From Hydractinia symbiolongicarpus (taxonomy: Eukaryota > Cnidaria > Hydrozoa > Anthoathecata > Hydractiniidae), in the NCBI RefSeq assembly GCF_029227915.1, contig NC_079889.1, positions 3,038,001 to 3,102,000 on the forward strand: a DNA stretch of 64,000 nt. The letters are read 5' to 3'. Under the pieces are notes generated by a model. It saw nothing but the letters and a program-made list of their open reading frames with translations, was not told the origin of the DNA and ran no database searches. Below, piece by piece: positions 1 to 23,700 of the stretch (positions are counted from its first letter, which is position 1; each line of letters starts with the position of its first letter). The translations under genes were made by a program, and so were the position numbers.

Positions 1-1205
1 TGATAGAGTGCCACGTAAAGTTATTTGGTGGAATATGAGAAAATTTATTTGTGGATGAGTGGCTAGTTACGATGGTACAGTCTATGTAAAGGAATGCTAG
101 AAGTCGTATCAGGTTTAACGATTCATTTAGTGATGAATTTAGTGTAAATGTTGGTGTACATCAGGGTTCTGTACATAGTCCTTTGTTGTTTGTTCTAGTC
201 TTAGAAGCGCTGTCGATGGAGTTCAGAACAGGTTGTCCATGGGAGTTATTGTATGCAGATGATTTGGTTCTCATAGCAGAGTCGATGGAAGAATTAGTTG
301 AAAAGATTGAGAAGTGGAAGAAAGGACTAGAAGAGAAAGGGCTAAGGGTGAACACAGCAAAGTCTAAAGTCATGATTAGTAGCATTGCAGCCAAGTGTGA
401 CCTTGTAGTTGGAAAGTGGCCTTGTGGAGTTTGCAGGAAAGGGGTTGGTAGTAACTCAATTTTTCGTCAGACTTGCAAGCATTGGGTACATAAGCAGTGC
501 AGTAGTATTGGTGGAAGGTTAAGAGCTGACATTCAGTTTGTATGCAAGCGTTGCAAAGGTTAGATTGTAGAAAATGAAGTATTTCCAGCTTCAATGATGT
601 ACAACAGTGGCTCGTTAGAGATAGTTGAGAACTTATGTTACTTAGGTGATATGTTGGGCAGTGAAGGGGGTGTTGGAAGAACTGTTGCAGGATAGGTTCT
701 GCTTGGAAAAAGTTCAGTTACTTCCTTTCTTGACTAGCAGAGTCTTGTCAATTGAGTTAAAAGGTAGGTTGTATGAGGCCTGTGTAAGAAGTGTTATGTT
801 GTACGGTAGTGAGACATGGGCAGTGAAGCAGGAAGATCTTGACCGTTTAGAAAGGAATGACATGAGAATGGTCAGGTGGATGTGCAACGCCAGTCTGACA
901 GACAGAAAAAGTTCAGATGAGCTAAGAAGCAGCCTAAGTATCCGTACAATTAAATATTTTTTCCAGATAAGAAGATTGCATTGACTGGGGCACTTGGAAA
1001 AAATGGAGAGGGATAATTGGGTAAGAAAGTGTAGAGACTTGATAGTTCCTGGGGCAAAGCCCAGAGGCAGACCGAGAAAGACTTGGCAGGAGGTTATAAG
1101 GACAGACTTGATACAGAGGAAGTTGGGTCATTAATATACCCCGTCCAACCCATGCTAGAGTGGAAAACGGACGGTAAGCCGAGAATGATGATGATGATGA
1201 TACCG
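1..1205 (+). mobile_element. Decayed CR1-like non-LTR retrotransposon (LINE), 3' half
   Basis: This is the reverse-transcriptase half of a LINE, broken by frameshifts and stops. In order the frames show a GVHQGS..SPLLF block (about 150-200), the catalytic YADDLVLIAES box (about 255-287), a Cys/His zinc-finger-like segment with GVCRKG and HWVHKQC (about 425-555), and a tail with LYGSETW, RGRPRKTW and related residues (640-1130). It ends in a (GAT)n run at about 1183-1201, typical of LINE 3' ends. The 5' part is beyond the window edge. It lies antisense to ARHGAP39, downstream of the last visible exon. The CR1-like label rests on motif style; the exact clade is uncertain. It cannot be active in this form. 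Confidence 0.85.
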
Positions 1206-1301
1206 GTTCTTCCAATCTTAAAAACTCATAATAATAACGTTACCAAGAGTACCATATAAATAATAAATACATAGCATAAAGCCTAATAATTATTTCCATA
1301 C

Positions 1302-13850
<12,549 letters not shown>

Positions 13851-14539
13851 TTACCACAATATACATGGATTAACTAAACTCTAAGCATTGCCTGCTGTTT
13901 CAAAAAAGCTGTGCGATGACATACATAGGTGTTTACAAAACACATGCCCAGATGGATTAATGTGTCATTAATTACACACACAAGTCAGTCATTATTATAT
14001 ATATCAATTTTTTTTAAAAAATTACAATCTTCCAGCAATAAAAAAGCCTACATGCAGAATGCCAACTTATCAAAAAGTTGATCAATGCAGGGACACCCCA
14101 AATCATCTCTTAAAAAACCTGCATAACAAACTTTAACAGAAGATGAATAATAAAGCACACATAAAAGCATGCTTCTGGCAAAACCCTTGCAAGGATGTGA
14201 TATAGAACACAAAACAAGACAATATTAAAATAACCTATCATTTTACAAAATAAAATGTAAAAAAAATCACCTGAACATTATTTTAATTCACTTTATACAT
14301 ATACAAGTTTTAACTTTTTTTTATAGAAACTAGAGCAAAGCACATGCTCATAAAAACATCTCAAATCTGATCAAGACATATTGAATTATAAAATCTTATG
14401 ATCTTATAATAAGTAGAATTTTATTAGAAATACAAAAGATGCATTACAGCATTAAAGCAAGCAGCCAAAATAACAATTAATTAATTTTAAGGCAATTTTA
14501 ATAAAAAAAATAGTGGATGCAAATGTTTAATAAAGTATG

Positions 14540-14965
14540 CTGTATAATCAGGGTTCCCACTCTTTTTTTCAAAACAAAATTTGAGAGATTTGAGGACTTT
14601 TGAGGAGATTTTGTGATTTCTGAGGTGCTTTTGTTAACAAAATTGAGGAGATTTGAGGAGAAAAACTTGCACTTGTAAAAATGAAGGAACACACAGACTG
14701 GCATCTCAATATTTTCTTACAAAAGATAACTAAGAAACTTTGCTTCAAATACAAACGCAACAAAAGATGTGATGTTTATAGGCCACAGCAACCACAAATT
14801 GTGGCGATTAAAATAAATAATATAAAAACTAGCAAATATAAAAAATAACAAAATGTCAAAATATATTTGTGGAGACGTAAGAAGAAAACCTAAATTTCAA
14901 AATAAAATTGGAGGAGAATTAAGGAGACCTTTTGATTTTGAGGAGAGGAGTTATGAGGACAAAAT
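14540..14965. repeat. GAGGA-rich interspersed repeat
   Basis: Imperfect repeats of TTTGAGGAGATTT-type sequence occupy 14570-14665 and 14905-14965. The left side opens with GGGTTCCCACTC. A similar block lies at 25030-25160. It looks like an interspersed element, but I cannot fix its ends. Confidence 0.45.
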
Positions 14966-15065
14966 TGTGCATGTCTTTTAAATAGAGTTTCATACTTTTT
15001 AATTTTTAAAAACATGGTCTGCTTTTACAATGCATTCATATTATGTTTAAAATCTATTCAATTTA

Positions 15066-15165
15066 CACATGCTTTTTTTTTATTATTTTTTTTATTTTTA
15101 TTTATTTTTTTTCTTATTTTTATTTTTATTTAAAATATTTTTATTTTTTTATTTTACGCATGCAA
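15066..15165. repeat. T-rich low-complexity tract
   Basis: About 100 bp of T runs broken by single A bases. It is simple sequence in the candidate first intron of ARHGAP39. Confidence 0.85.
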
Positions 15166-15666
15166 TTTACAATTTACACGTTGGCATTATAAACATTAAC
15201 AGTTTCCATTTAAGGGGTTACTGCAGTGATTTTGATTTTGTTTAATAAATCGTGACATCAATCATAAAAATATTATTAGTCACAGTTTCAAATTGAGCAG
15301 GTTATTTACAAGATATTACAATTTGAATTTGTTGTGGGCTCTTCTTTATGCCCTCCTACTTCAATGAAACAAAAAGATGTTTTTTTCCTTGTTGTTCAAT
15401 CCTAAATAAACAAAATTACACCACAAAATAGTTGATTTGCAGGGTAACATAGTTTGATTTTGCATCAAGAACAATTGACATGTCCAAGCATATGCACCAG
15501 TAAAAAATATAAACTATAGGGCATAATGATTGAAGATATTGAAATGACACAAAAAGATGGGTGCTAAATTTAGTAAAATCTATCTATAAACAGAGAAGGT
15601 AATAGTCGACAAAAAGTAGCCACCTTGGCCTACGTATTTGTTCTTTTCTTGCCTGTCAGGGTGCAC

Positions 15667-15692
15667 ATTATCATCGTTCTCGGCTAAACGTC
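15667..15692 (-). mobile_element. LINE 3' tail remnant
   Basis: The minus-strand sequence GACGTTTAGCCGAGAACGATGATAATG resembles the LINE terminus at about 1165-1200. It is only about 26 bp long and diverged, so it is weaker than the copies at 7786 and 35201. Confidence 0.4.
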
Positions 15693-15774
15693 CACACACA
15701 CACACGTATACAAAACTTTGTAAACAACTCATCAATAGAAAGATATAGATAATCAAGAGATTTACCATTTCTGG

Positions 15775-16570
15775 CAGTACGGCACTTTCCCCAATCGGGT
15801 AGGTGTCCTGTGATCATGATTAATCACCCAATCGGGTTAGTCTGCAACTTCCAAATTAGTTAAGACTTACCCGGATCAGGTGAGTACTTTTTGTGAAAAA
15901 AATTGTTTTGTAAAAGGGCAAGCCACTGGACAAAAGTGCAGGCCAATTTTGTTTATATGAATTCATGTGCGTATTTTGCGCCGATTTACCAATTAAAAAA
16001 AAAAAAATCACCATGCCATTCTGGCACTATTAATGCTTATTTACGTTGGATCAACAACACGGTAAAATACTATTTGTTTCTGGCTAACATGCTGGAAGCA
16101 AGGGTAGCTAGTTTGTTAATACTAAGTATATGTGAGTCTTTATTACGTGTACGATAGAGCTACTGCATACTTACAGGATACACCAAAACGGCTAAGTGAC
16201 AAATGGCTTGGGTGACAAATATCACTAATTAGGCTAGCCAAGGCAAAAAAGCTAATGTAAAAATTATTTGTGAAAGAAATAATGATTAATACCCTATAGT
16301 GCTAGCTAGCTGAAGACATAAGAAACATGTTATTGATGTAATGGCTTTATCACATATTAAAATAAACTCTGAGCAGGGGAACCCATTTATAATGTGGAAA
16401 GATAGGCCAACACTTTTGTGAATTATGTCCTAACATTGATTGGGGGAGAAATACTCGGTTGACTGATTAAAAGCTCCAAAGCGCCACTCACGTAATAAAA
16501 AGTTAGCATCCGCCACGCTGACTCGCCCAATTGGGTGATTGGCCCTGTTCGGTAGGCGCTATAACCAGGG
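15775..16570. repeat. Possible interspersed element with CCCAATCGGGT motifs
   Basis: CCCAATCGGGT-type inverted motifs occur at about 15793, 15828 and, diverged, 16528. The paired placement suggests the two ends of an element of about 0.8 kb. No terminal repeat or target duplication could be defined. Confidence 0.25.
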
Positions 16571-17492
16571 ATCAAGTCAGAGGTCTTATACAAAATAATT
16601 TTGGCGAGTTAACCTGATGGTATGGATAGTCCAATAAGCGAGTGAAAATGTTTTGAACGCCCCGGGAAAATATCAAAACACTATAAGTCACATAAAATAA
16701 AACAGGTGGTTTCATTTTGAAAATTTCGTACGTTTTTAATTTCTGCTGATTTTAAAAACATTCTCTTGAAATTGATTGCTGGTTAATATAAAAAGGAAGA
16801 TACTGTGAATTAAAATGACATTTAACATGAGTAAGAAAACTTTTATATTTTGTTTTTATATTAAAAAAGCAAGAATTATTATAACATGAAAATATTGTTG
16901 CAAACTCAAAAATATAGTAGAAACTAATTTTCTGACAATCGCAGTCTAAACCGTTGATCAAATTTGGACTTTTGTCATACATAAGATTTAAAATGTACTG
17001 CCTAGATTGATGCTAACACGGAATGGAAGAGAAAAGTTTGCGTTAAGAGCTTAAAAAAAATTGCAACAGAAAAAAGAAGGTGTACGGTGGAAACGAACTT
17101 AATGGATTACATTCCCTGAATCACATTCTGGACATTTTGTTGGAAAGGTATATGTTTAAAGCTTTGTGTCGTCTTTGTGTAAAACTTGGTAGCAGATAAT
17201 TAAATCATAAATTTTAAGGCTGGAGGAATGTCCCAAAAAGTCGATAAAAGAATCATTAAAAAAATAAGTTAGAAAAAGAGTTATATATATAGCTATATCA
17301 AAAATGTCAACCATACCTCTCAGAATAACACATTTTTATTGTAATAAAATAAATATAATCCAACTTTAATAAGCTATAAAGCAGATTACTGACTGGACTA
17401 AAGATGTTTTAAAAAATATGAGAAGCAGTCAAGTGCTCCTTAAGTATGCACTTTAAATCCATACAATATGACAGACAAAACAATATTTTTAC

Positions 17493-17503
17493 CTTTCTCC
17501 CAT
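17493..17503 (-). CDS. ARHGAP39: Candidate 11-nt first coding exon of ARHGAP39 (encodes MGE plus a split Arg)
   Basis: Reading leftward, ATGGGAGAAAG is followed by a GTAAAA donor. It leaves phase 2, exactly what the exon at 13812 needs, and the join reads [13 protein letters not shown]. From memory, invertebrate Vilse proteins begin their first WW domain within a few residues of the start, so the length is reasonable. The start context (A at -3, G at +4) is good, and a CAG acceptor-like site lies 4 nt upstream of the ATG. Such a short exon can occur by chance, so only a transcript would settle it. Confidence 0.45.
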
Positions 17504-19363
17504 GTTTCTGTCAATTATAAACTCCTTTACATCAGAAAAAACATTGCCAGTATATAAAAAAACGCAGACTTTTCCACTACTTCTGCTGCAACTTAATTAA
17601 CTTTTATTTTTTAGCCTTCCAATCCTCCCAGGTCGGCCATGTTTAACACAAATGTAAACTTGTTCCCAAACTCCTTGTGTAATCTTGGAAACAAATAAAT
17701 AATTAAGCAATTAAGTAAATGACACTTATTTAAATTCCTTGTTAAAGTTGTTTAAATATGGATATTTTCAAAATTACAGCTAATAATTTTTAATTTAAAA
17801 ACCACAATACTTTTTGCTCCAAACCCTGTCTCTGTGTCAAATGTGGCATGAAAATAAGAGTCCAGAATCAGGCCATTGTCATTTTCTCGTGGGCGCTAAG
17901 CTTCGCGCGTAAATAAAATATCTTGATCATGATCGGCTATAAATTGAATACTCTGTAATATAACACCTTGGAAACGTGAAGATTTTTTCTACGAATCTGG
18001 ATTTGTCATATCAAGCTGTGTGAAGTGTATTTGTCATGCTTGCACACTTAATTAAAAATAATTTTTGTTTTGTTTTTCGCGCATTCGGTACACGTTTTTT
18101 ATAAGAAACATGTTTATAAGAAACCTACCTGTAGAATCTTCAAAAACTAAGAAACTATTTCTGAAATAAAAACTTGTTTCTAATTAATTCTTACAATTAA
18201 TTGAAGAAGATGTTACAATCATCACTGGAGAGAAAGTTTTTTTATTACGTTACTGTACCCAAGTTCCCAATGCTAAAATACTTTGAAACGAAAAATGCTA
18301 TATTTTTTTATTTTGAAACCAACTAGTCCAAAAATTAAAGAAACTTTTAAAACTAACTATTTATTTGATATAAGAAACCCTTATTTTACTAGAAAAATGA
18401 AGAAACTAAATAAGAAACTTTTGGAACTAAAAACATGGAATTTCAGCCTACAAATAAGAAATTTTTAGAACTAGGCCCTTCGCCAGGTTTCATATAAAAA
18501 ATAAACGTGTAAAATCACTGGCTGCATAGTTTTTAAAAATATATTTGGTCAATGTGAGACACGAATTTCAAAGCATTTTTTGTTCCGTGCATTCAAAAAT
18601 AGGCAAGAGTATATACGTTTCGCTGCCAGGTTGCTGTGCTAATTATTTTCCCAGTGGAACAACTACCTTTTAAACTGGGGAAAAAAAAGAGTTTTGTGAG
18701 TACGCCATGTTGAAAATGAAACATGTATATAGGGAATTATACGACCAAGAGGCTTTATTCTTGATCACGTGCTTTTAAATATAACCTATATGCACAAACA
18801 AAACATTCAAATTACAAAAAGGGTACTTTTAAAACTTGGCCGAAAATATCCGCCACTGTGTTGATACGATCACCATCTTCGAGGCTTCCTTAACATACGT
18901 TCTAGTGTGTCACATACTCTTAAGATCCAATGTAATGCGAGCTGTAGGATGCAAAGTCTTTGGGGCTAGGGCGGGGGGAAGCGGTTGTGATATAATGTAT
19001 ACCTGAGAAGGTATCAATAGTGTGAGGAGTATAAAAATTTTGTGATAAGCATTATAAAATCTTATGGTTATTGAGGTTTTCTTTCATATTTTAAAATGAG
19101 TTACTAAGAACAACTGTGTGTTACACAAAAGTATTGTGTGACTTTAAATAATTCAGTACTTATAATAAACACGTCAGCCTGATGAATCAAGTTAAAAATA
19201 AAATCCCCCTCGTAACCAAACCCTTATTAGTTCAATGATTACTAATTAATTTTTTTGGTTCAATCGCTTACAGAGTGTTTTGAAAAGACGAAAATAGATG
19301 TGACAATCACCAGCTGCTAATAAACTATTCTTGTCATTTTTATAAACAGTTGGAGCTTGATTT
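17504..19363. other. Region upstream of ARHGAP39 with no recognisable gene
   Basis: AT-rich sequence with repeated AAGAAAC words at about 18105-18475. No coding exon is supported. It probably includes the ARHGAP39 promoter, but no core promoter element stands out. Confidence 0.4.
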
Positions 19364-19462
19364 CAACCTCGTCCCCAGGATTTGTGCACCAGTATGAGCG
19401 TTGTTTGGGTCCCATCCAAATAAGAACCTTAACAAGCCCTACGAAAGAGTGGTACGAGGTTG
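19364..19462. mobile_element. MITE-like element with CAACCTCGT ends (copy 1)
   Basis: Starts CAACCTCGTCCCCAGG and ends GGTACGAGGTTG, giving terminal inverted repeats around a core of about 75 bp. It belongs to the same group as the elements at 19605, 19932, 20149 and 62971. Confidence 0.6.
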
Positions 19463-19604
19463 TCTCTCTTTATTTGATGACGACTTTTGCGACATAGTTG
19501 GTAACAATTCGTTTACTTTATCTTTTTAAAATTAATTCAAAAAAATATACATGCATAGTCCTAATAGGCTAAGTTGATAAAATGTATCAAATCATCAGAT
19601 CACA

Positions 19605-19713
19605 TCCTCGTCCCCATGATCCCGTTTCGCTTTTTTATATTGAGGACAGCGATATAAATACAAAAAATAAAAATATAAAATATAAAAATCCAAAAGTTGT
19701 CCCGGGTACGAGG
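19605..19713. mobile_element. MITE-like element with CCTCGTCCC ends (copy 2)
   Basis: Starts TCCTCGTCCCCATG and ends CCCGGGTACGAGG. The ends are inverted relative to each other and resemble copy 1; the interior is A/T rich. Confidence 0.5.
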
Positions 19714-19931
19714 CTGGTCAGATCATTCTGCTGTTTTGATTCAAAAGTAAGTTCTAGCTGAGTTGATGTAAATACTTTGTTGGGTTGTTTGTTCATAGTT
19801 AAAAAAATTTTCCTCCTTTACAAAAGTTACCACCCCTCAGATAACTACAGTATTCAGAGCTGTATAACACAATAGACGAGGCATGTTGGTTCGTCAACCT
19901 CAAGGTCCACTGACAAAGACACAAAAAGATC

Positions 19932-20012
19932 CAACCTCGTCCCCAGGACTATTTAGGGTTTTTAAAGTTGGACGGCCTGTAGAAAGCCCAACAAGCCGCG
20001 GGGATGAGGTTA
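19932..20012. mobile_element. MITE-like element with CAACCTCGT ends (copy 3)
   Basis: Starts CAACCTCGTCCCCAGG and ends GGGGATGAGGTTA. At about 81 bp it is shorter than the other copies. Confidence 0.55.
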
Positions 20013-20148
20013 AACAATATTATAAAGACAGAAAGACTTCCACGAATATACACATGCAAAAGGGATTAATTAGTGCAAAGAAATGTATATCTAAACGCCA
20101 TATTCAATTGCATTTTCCGCTATAGCGCCAATAAATCATAACTCTTTT

Positions 20149-20252
20149 TAACCTCGTCACCAGGGTCTTGTGCCCCTGAGCCGTTATTACGGAGAGAGTG
20201 GCCAACAATTTTCGCCGCATCATCATCAACAAGGCAAAATGCTCTGAGAACT
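20149..20252 (+). mobile_element. MITE-like element (copy 4), same subfamily as 62971-63071
   Basis: Starts TAACCTCGTCACCAGGGTC and continues with TGTGCCCCTGAGCCGTTATTACGGA. The element at 62971-63071 reads the same on the opposite strand through TCAACAAGG.AAAATG, which defines a subfamily of about 100 bp. Confidence 0.6.
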
Positions 20253-20477
20253 TTCTTGTCAGCGCGTGTGCACATTAAAAAATTACGACGCCCTTGATAC
20301 AAAACATGATGCTTGGGCTTTTAAAAAATCATTTCAGAAGACCAAGCATAAAGAAAAGAAAGAAGAAACAACAAAACAACAACAGACACGACAAGTCGAG
20401 AGAAAGTTACATGCTTAACGAGTAAATAATTACGCTGGCAGAGGCTTTTACGGTTAGAAGCTCCCACCGTTTCTGCT

Positions 20478-20556
20478 CATTTTCGCGAAAGTTTAAACAG
20501 GCGAAATTTTATTCACGCAAGTCATAGATAATTTCCAAGACGCGAAAGTTTAGGAA
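20478..20556. repeat. CGCGAAA-rich repeat fragment
   Basis: Contains TTTTCGCGAAAG, GGCGAAATTTTATTCACGC and GACGCGAAAG. Similar TTCGCGAA-rich blocks occur at 22130-22225 and 30655-30722, so an interspersed repeat is likely. Confidence 0.4.
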
Positions 20557-20776
20557 TTGACTTTAAACATGGATAGGCAAGTATAGTGACTACGGTGAGC
20601 TGACCTTAAGATTACCTAAATTTGAAAGTTTAATTGTGGCAGTATGGCAAAAATAGTGTTTTCAAAGCTATCTTAGCGATTTCTGAAACATACGAGGTGA
20701 TGGGGGGATTGAGCATAGCCTTTGTAGTTTCGTCAGCACTGTACACTTTAAGGAAAAACATCAATTTTGGTAAAAT

Positions 20777-23700
20777 TTAGTTTTTCGGTCGACATTCTAT
20801 ATCAAACACTAAATGGTCTACATGCGGCGCGTACGATTTCACTTGCTCAATATGACACAATTCAATATTCCATTGACTCGATAAATCAAACATGCTTCGA
20901 AGTGCTGCTAAACATGATGAAGTAAAACGACACCACGACAAACGTTTTGTCTCGCTTAAGCAACCTTTATAAGTCTGAGTCACTATGCAGGTGTCTTTGC
21001 AAGCACAATTTTTTTCCTTGAGAATGTTAATATCATCTGACTCGTTTGACTCGATTAACCAACTTTCGACATTCTCGTGAATGTGTAAATAACCTCCTGT
21101 AGTACGATTTAATGCATCGCAAGCGACTTGCCACGATGCAGAGGAGGTTGGGATCAAACCAAGATTGACTCGATTAGCAATACCTTTTGGTGCAACCTGA
21201 AACAAAACAAATACTCAAAATGAGAAGAAATCGAGTTTACCTGCAATGTTAACTTTAACTTAAATAGAAACACTACACAGCCGACAAAACAACTTGTTAG
21301 AAAAATGTTGATTGATAGAAGCTTTTCACCTCGCCAAAAGTTTATGATTTTGTCTGAAAAACTTTTTACCGGATAAGCTATCCGTACCTTAAGGATACAT
21401 GAAACCCTGTAACCGCTATTTCACCATTGAATACCTTATAAATCATAGAAAATATGTATTTTATATAAAAAATGTAAATATTTAAAAGAATACGATGAAA
21501 AAAGAGAAAATGTACAATAACCAAAAAAATTTTAAAATTATGCTTGAATCTTGATATCTCAAAAAATATTTTTGCTCGATATATCTGTTTTTTCGACCTA
21601 AAGGTGCAAGTATTTATAAATATCGAGACAAAACGAATTCATATATCACCGCAGTGTAAGTAATTTTTATGCGACCTAAAATCCTTGTTGGACATTGTAG
21701 GGTAGAGAGTTTTATTGATAATTTTCACGATTTTCAAGTTTATATTTTTATGACAAAAATAATACTTCTCAAGAGGAGATTTATCTGGTTTTCAGAAAAT
21801 GTATCCTTCGAAGTAACTATATTTCGCAGTTGAGAAACAGACAGTATTTTCAACAATAATAGGTGTTTTATATATCCTTAAAGAGATGAATTTTCGTCAA
21901 TTTTCTCGCACTGATGTCTTTGTGAAATATAGCAATAGGCACCAATCGCGAAAATAAAATTTCGTGAAAATTTTACAAAAAATTTTACCTTGCACTAATG
22001 TCGTACAATTTATGAAAATAAGAAGTAAATATATTCTTTCCATTTGCATTGCATCAGTCTTCGCACAAAGTCTTGTTCGCAAAATGTAGTTTGCAGGAAA
22101 AATAATAGCAATAGGTGATTTCTGGTTCAAAAAAGGTAATTAGCGCGAAAAATCTGGTTCGCAAAAAGTACTCTTCGCGAAAAACCTTGTTCGCCAAAAT
22201 TAATTTTCGCGAAAATTAAACAAGTTAAGAATCTTACCAAGCGATTATCGCCCTCTCTGATTTCACATCTGCCGTTGACGTTATTTAACAGTAAATTCTT
22301 CGACAACGCCAACACGGCGTCAGGATTCCATTCGCAAGCGATAACTTTCTTCGCGTTCGCTTTAACAAGAAACGGAAGCACAAAATACCCAATACCTAAA
22401 AGAAAACAAGTATGTTCTTATGCTGCCTTAAAAATAAGATTAAATGGTTTTGTCTTTACCTTTAAGAAACGGCAACAAAACTAAAGGTATAATTACACAA
22501 CACATGTTCAGACAGTGTAAAAGTCTTAATGTGTACAAGGAATTATAAAATCTGTGTCTAATAAAGTACCCATCACACAAGAAAAAAAACACATCAAAAG
22601 GCTAGCCCTCTAGTTTTTTGCATAAGAATTAGAATTAGATAAATTGCTGCCACAAAATCGCAATGTATGCGAATGGAAAAAAATTGTACCAGTTTAATTT
22701 AAAAATTTGTTATCCCGTATCTGTTAAACAATTAAAAAATAGATCGGGTTAAACAACTAGGTTACCTCGCTTGACCAAAATCTTTTTCAAGCAGTTTTAT
22801 TCTTAATTTTTGTTCTACGGAACAATACATGTAGTAAAATCAAGGTAGGTTTGTTTCCATTAGTCATAGCTAAGACACCAAGTATAATTTTTCTTACCAC
22901 CGGGAAATCGGAATAGTTAAGGTGGGAAAAATTACGCTGGGACTTAAACGTTTTTTTTTGCGTTTTTTGATTGATTAATTCTATTGTTCTTTGCTGATGT
23001 GGTCAATTTTTGGCCTCACTCACTCAAACAAATATAATAAATTTAAAATGTAAAATGTGACTACGCCGACATTGCGCTAATTGCTTGATTGTAATTCGGT
23101 GTTTGCTATGAGGTGGATTTGAATTTTAGGGATTTGTTCTGATATTTGTTTGCGTTTAAGTTTTCGTTTGAGAGAAACCGAATTTGATAAAATCGAAGAA
23201 AGTTTAGTTAACTAGGCTATTAAATTCATTGTCGTGTAACAGTTGTTATGTAAAATCTGTTTCCAAAAAAAGTCGTAACGGCTGTACAACTTTTACTCAA
23301 CACTTTTTTGTTAATGGACCTTTACATTCAATAAAAATGAAATAATTCTTTACAAAACAAAAACCTTGACTCTTTCTGATAGTTGGGGCATTTAAAATAC
23401 CCCCTCATAGCCAGTGTTAATTTTGTGTTGATCGACCCGGCAAAACTGCTAGTGACTTTTAAGAATATACTTTCAGCTAACACTAAAGAGTAGTAGGAGG
23501 GAAAGAATAGGGGAAGAAAAAAATAGGGGAGGAAGAGAGTGAGTAGGGGGAGGAAGAGAGTGGGTGGGGGGGAGAGAGTGGGTGGGGGGGAGAAAGAGAA
23601 TAGGGGGGAATAGGGGAAGGGAGGGAATGGATGGAGGGAGGGAATGGATGGAGGGAGGGAGGGAAAAGGGGAAGAGGGAATAGGGGGAGGAGGGAATAGG

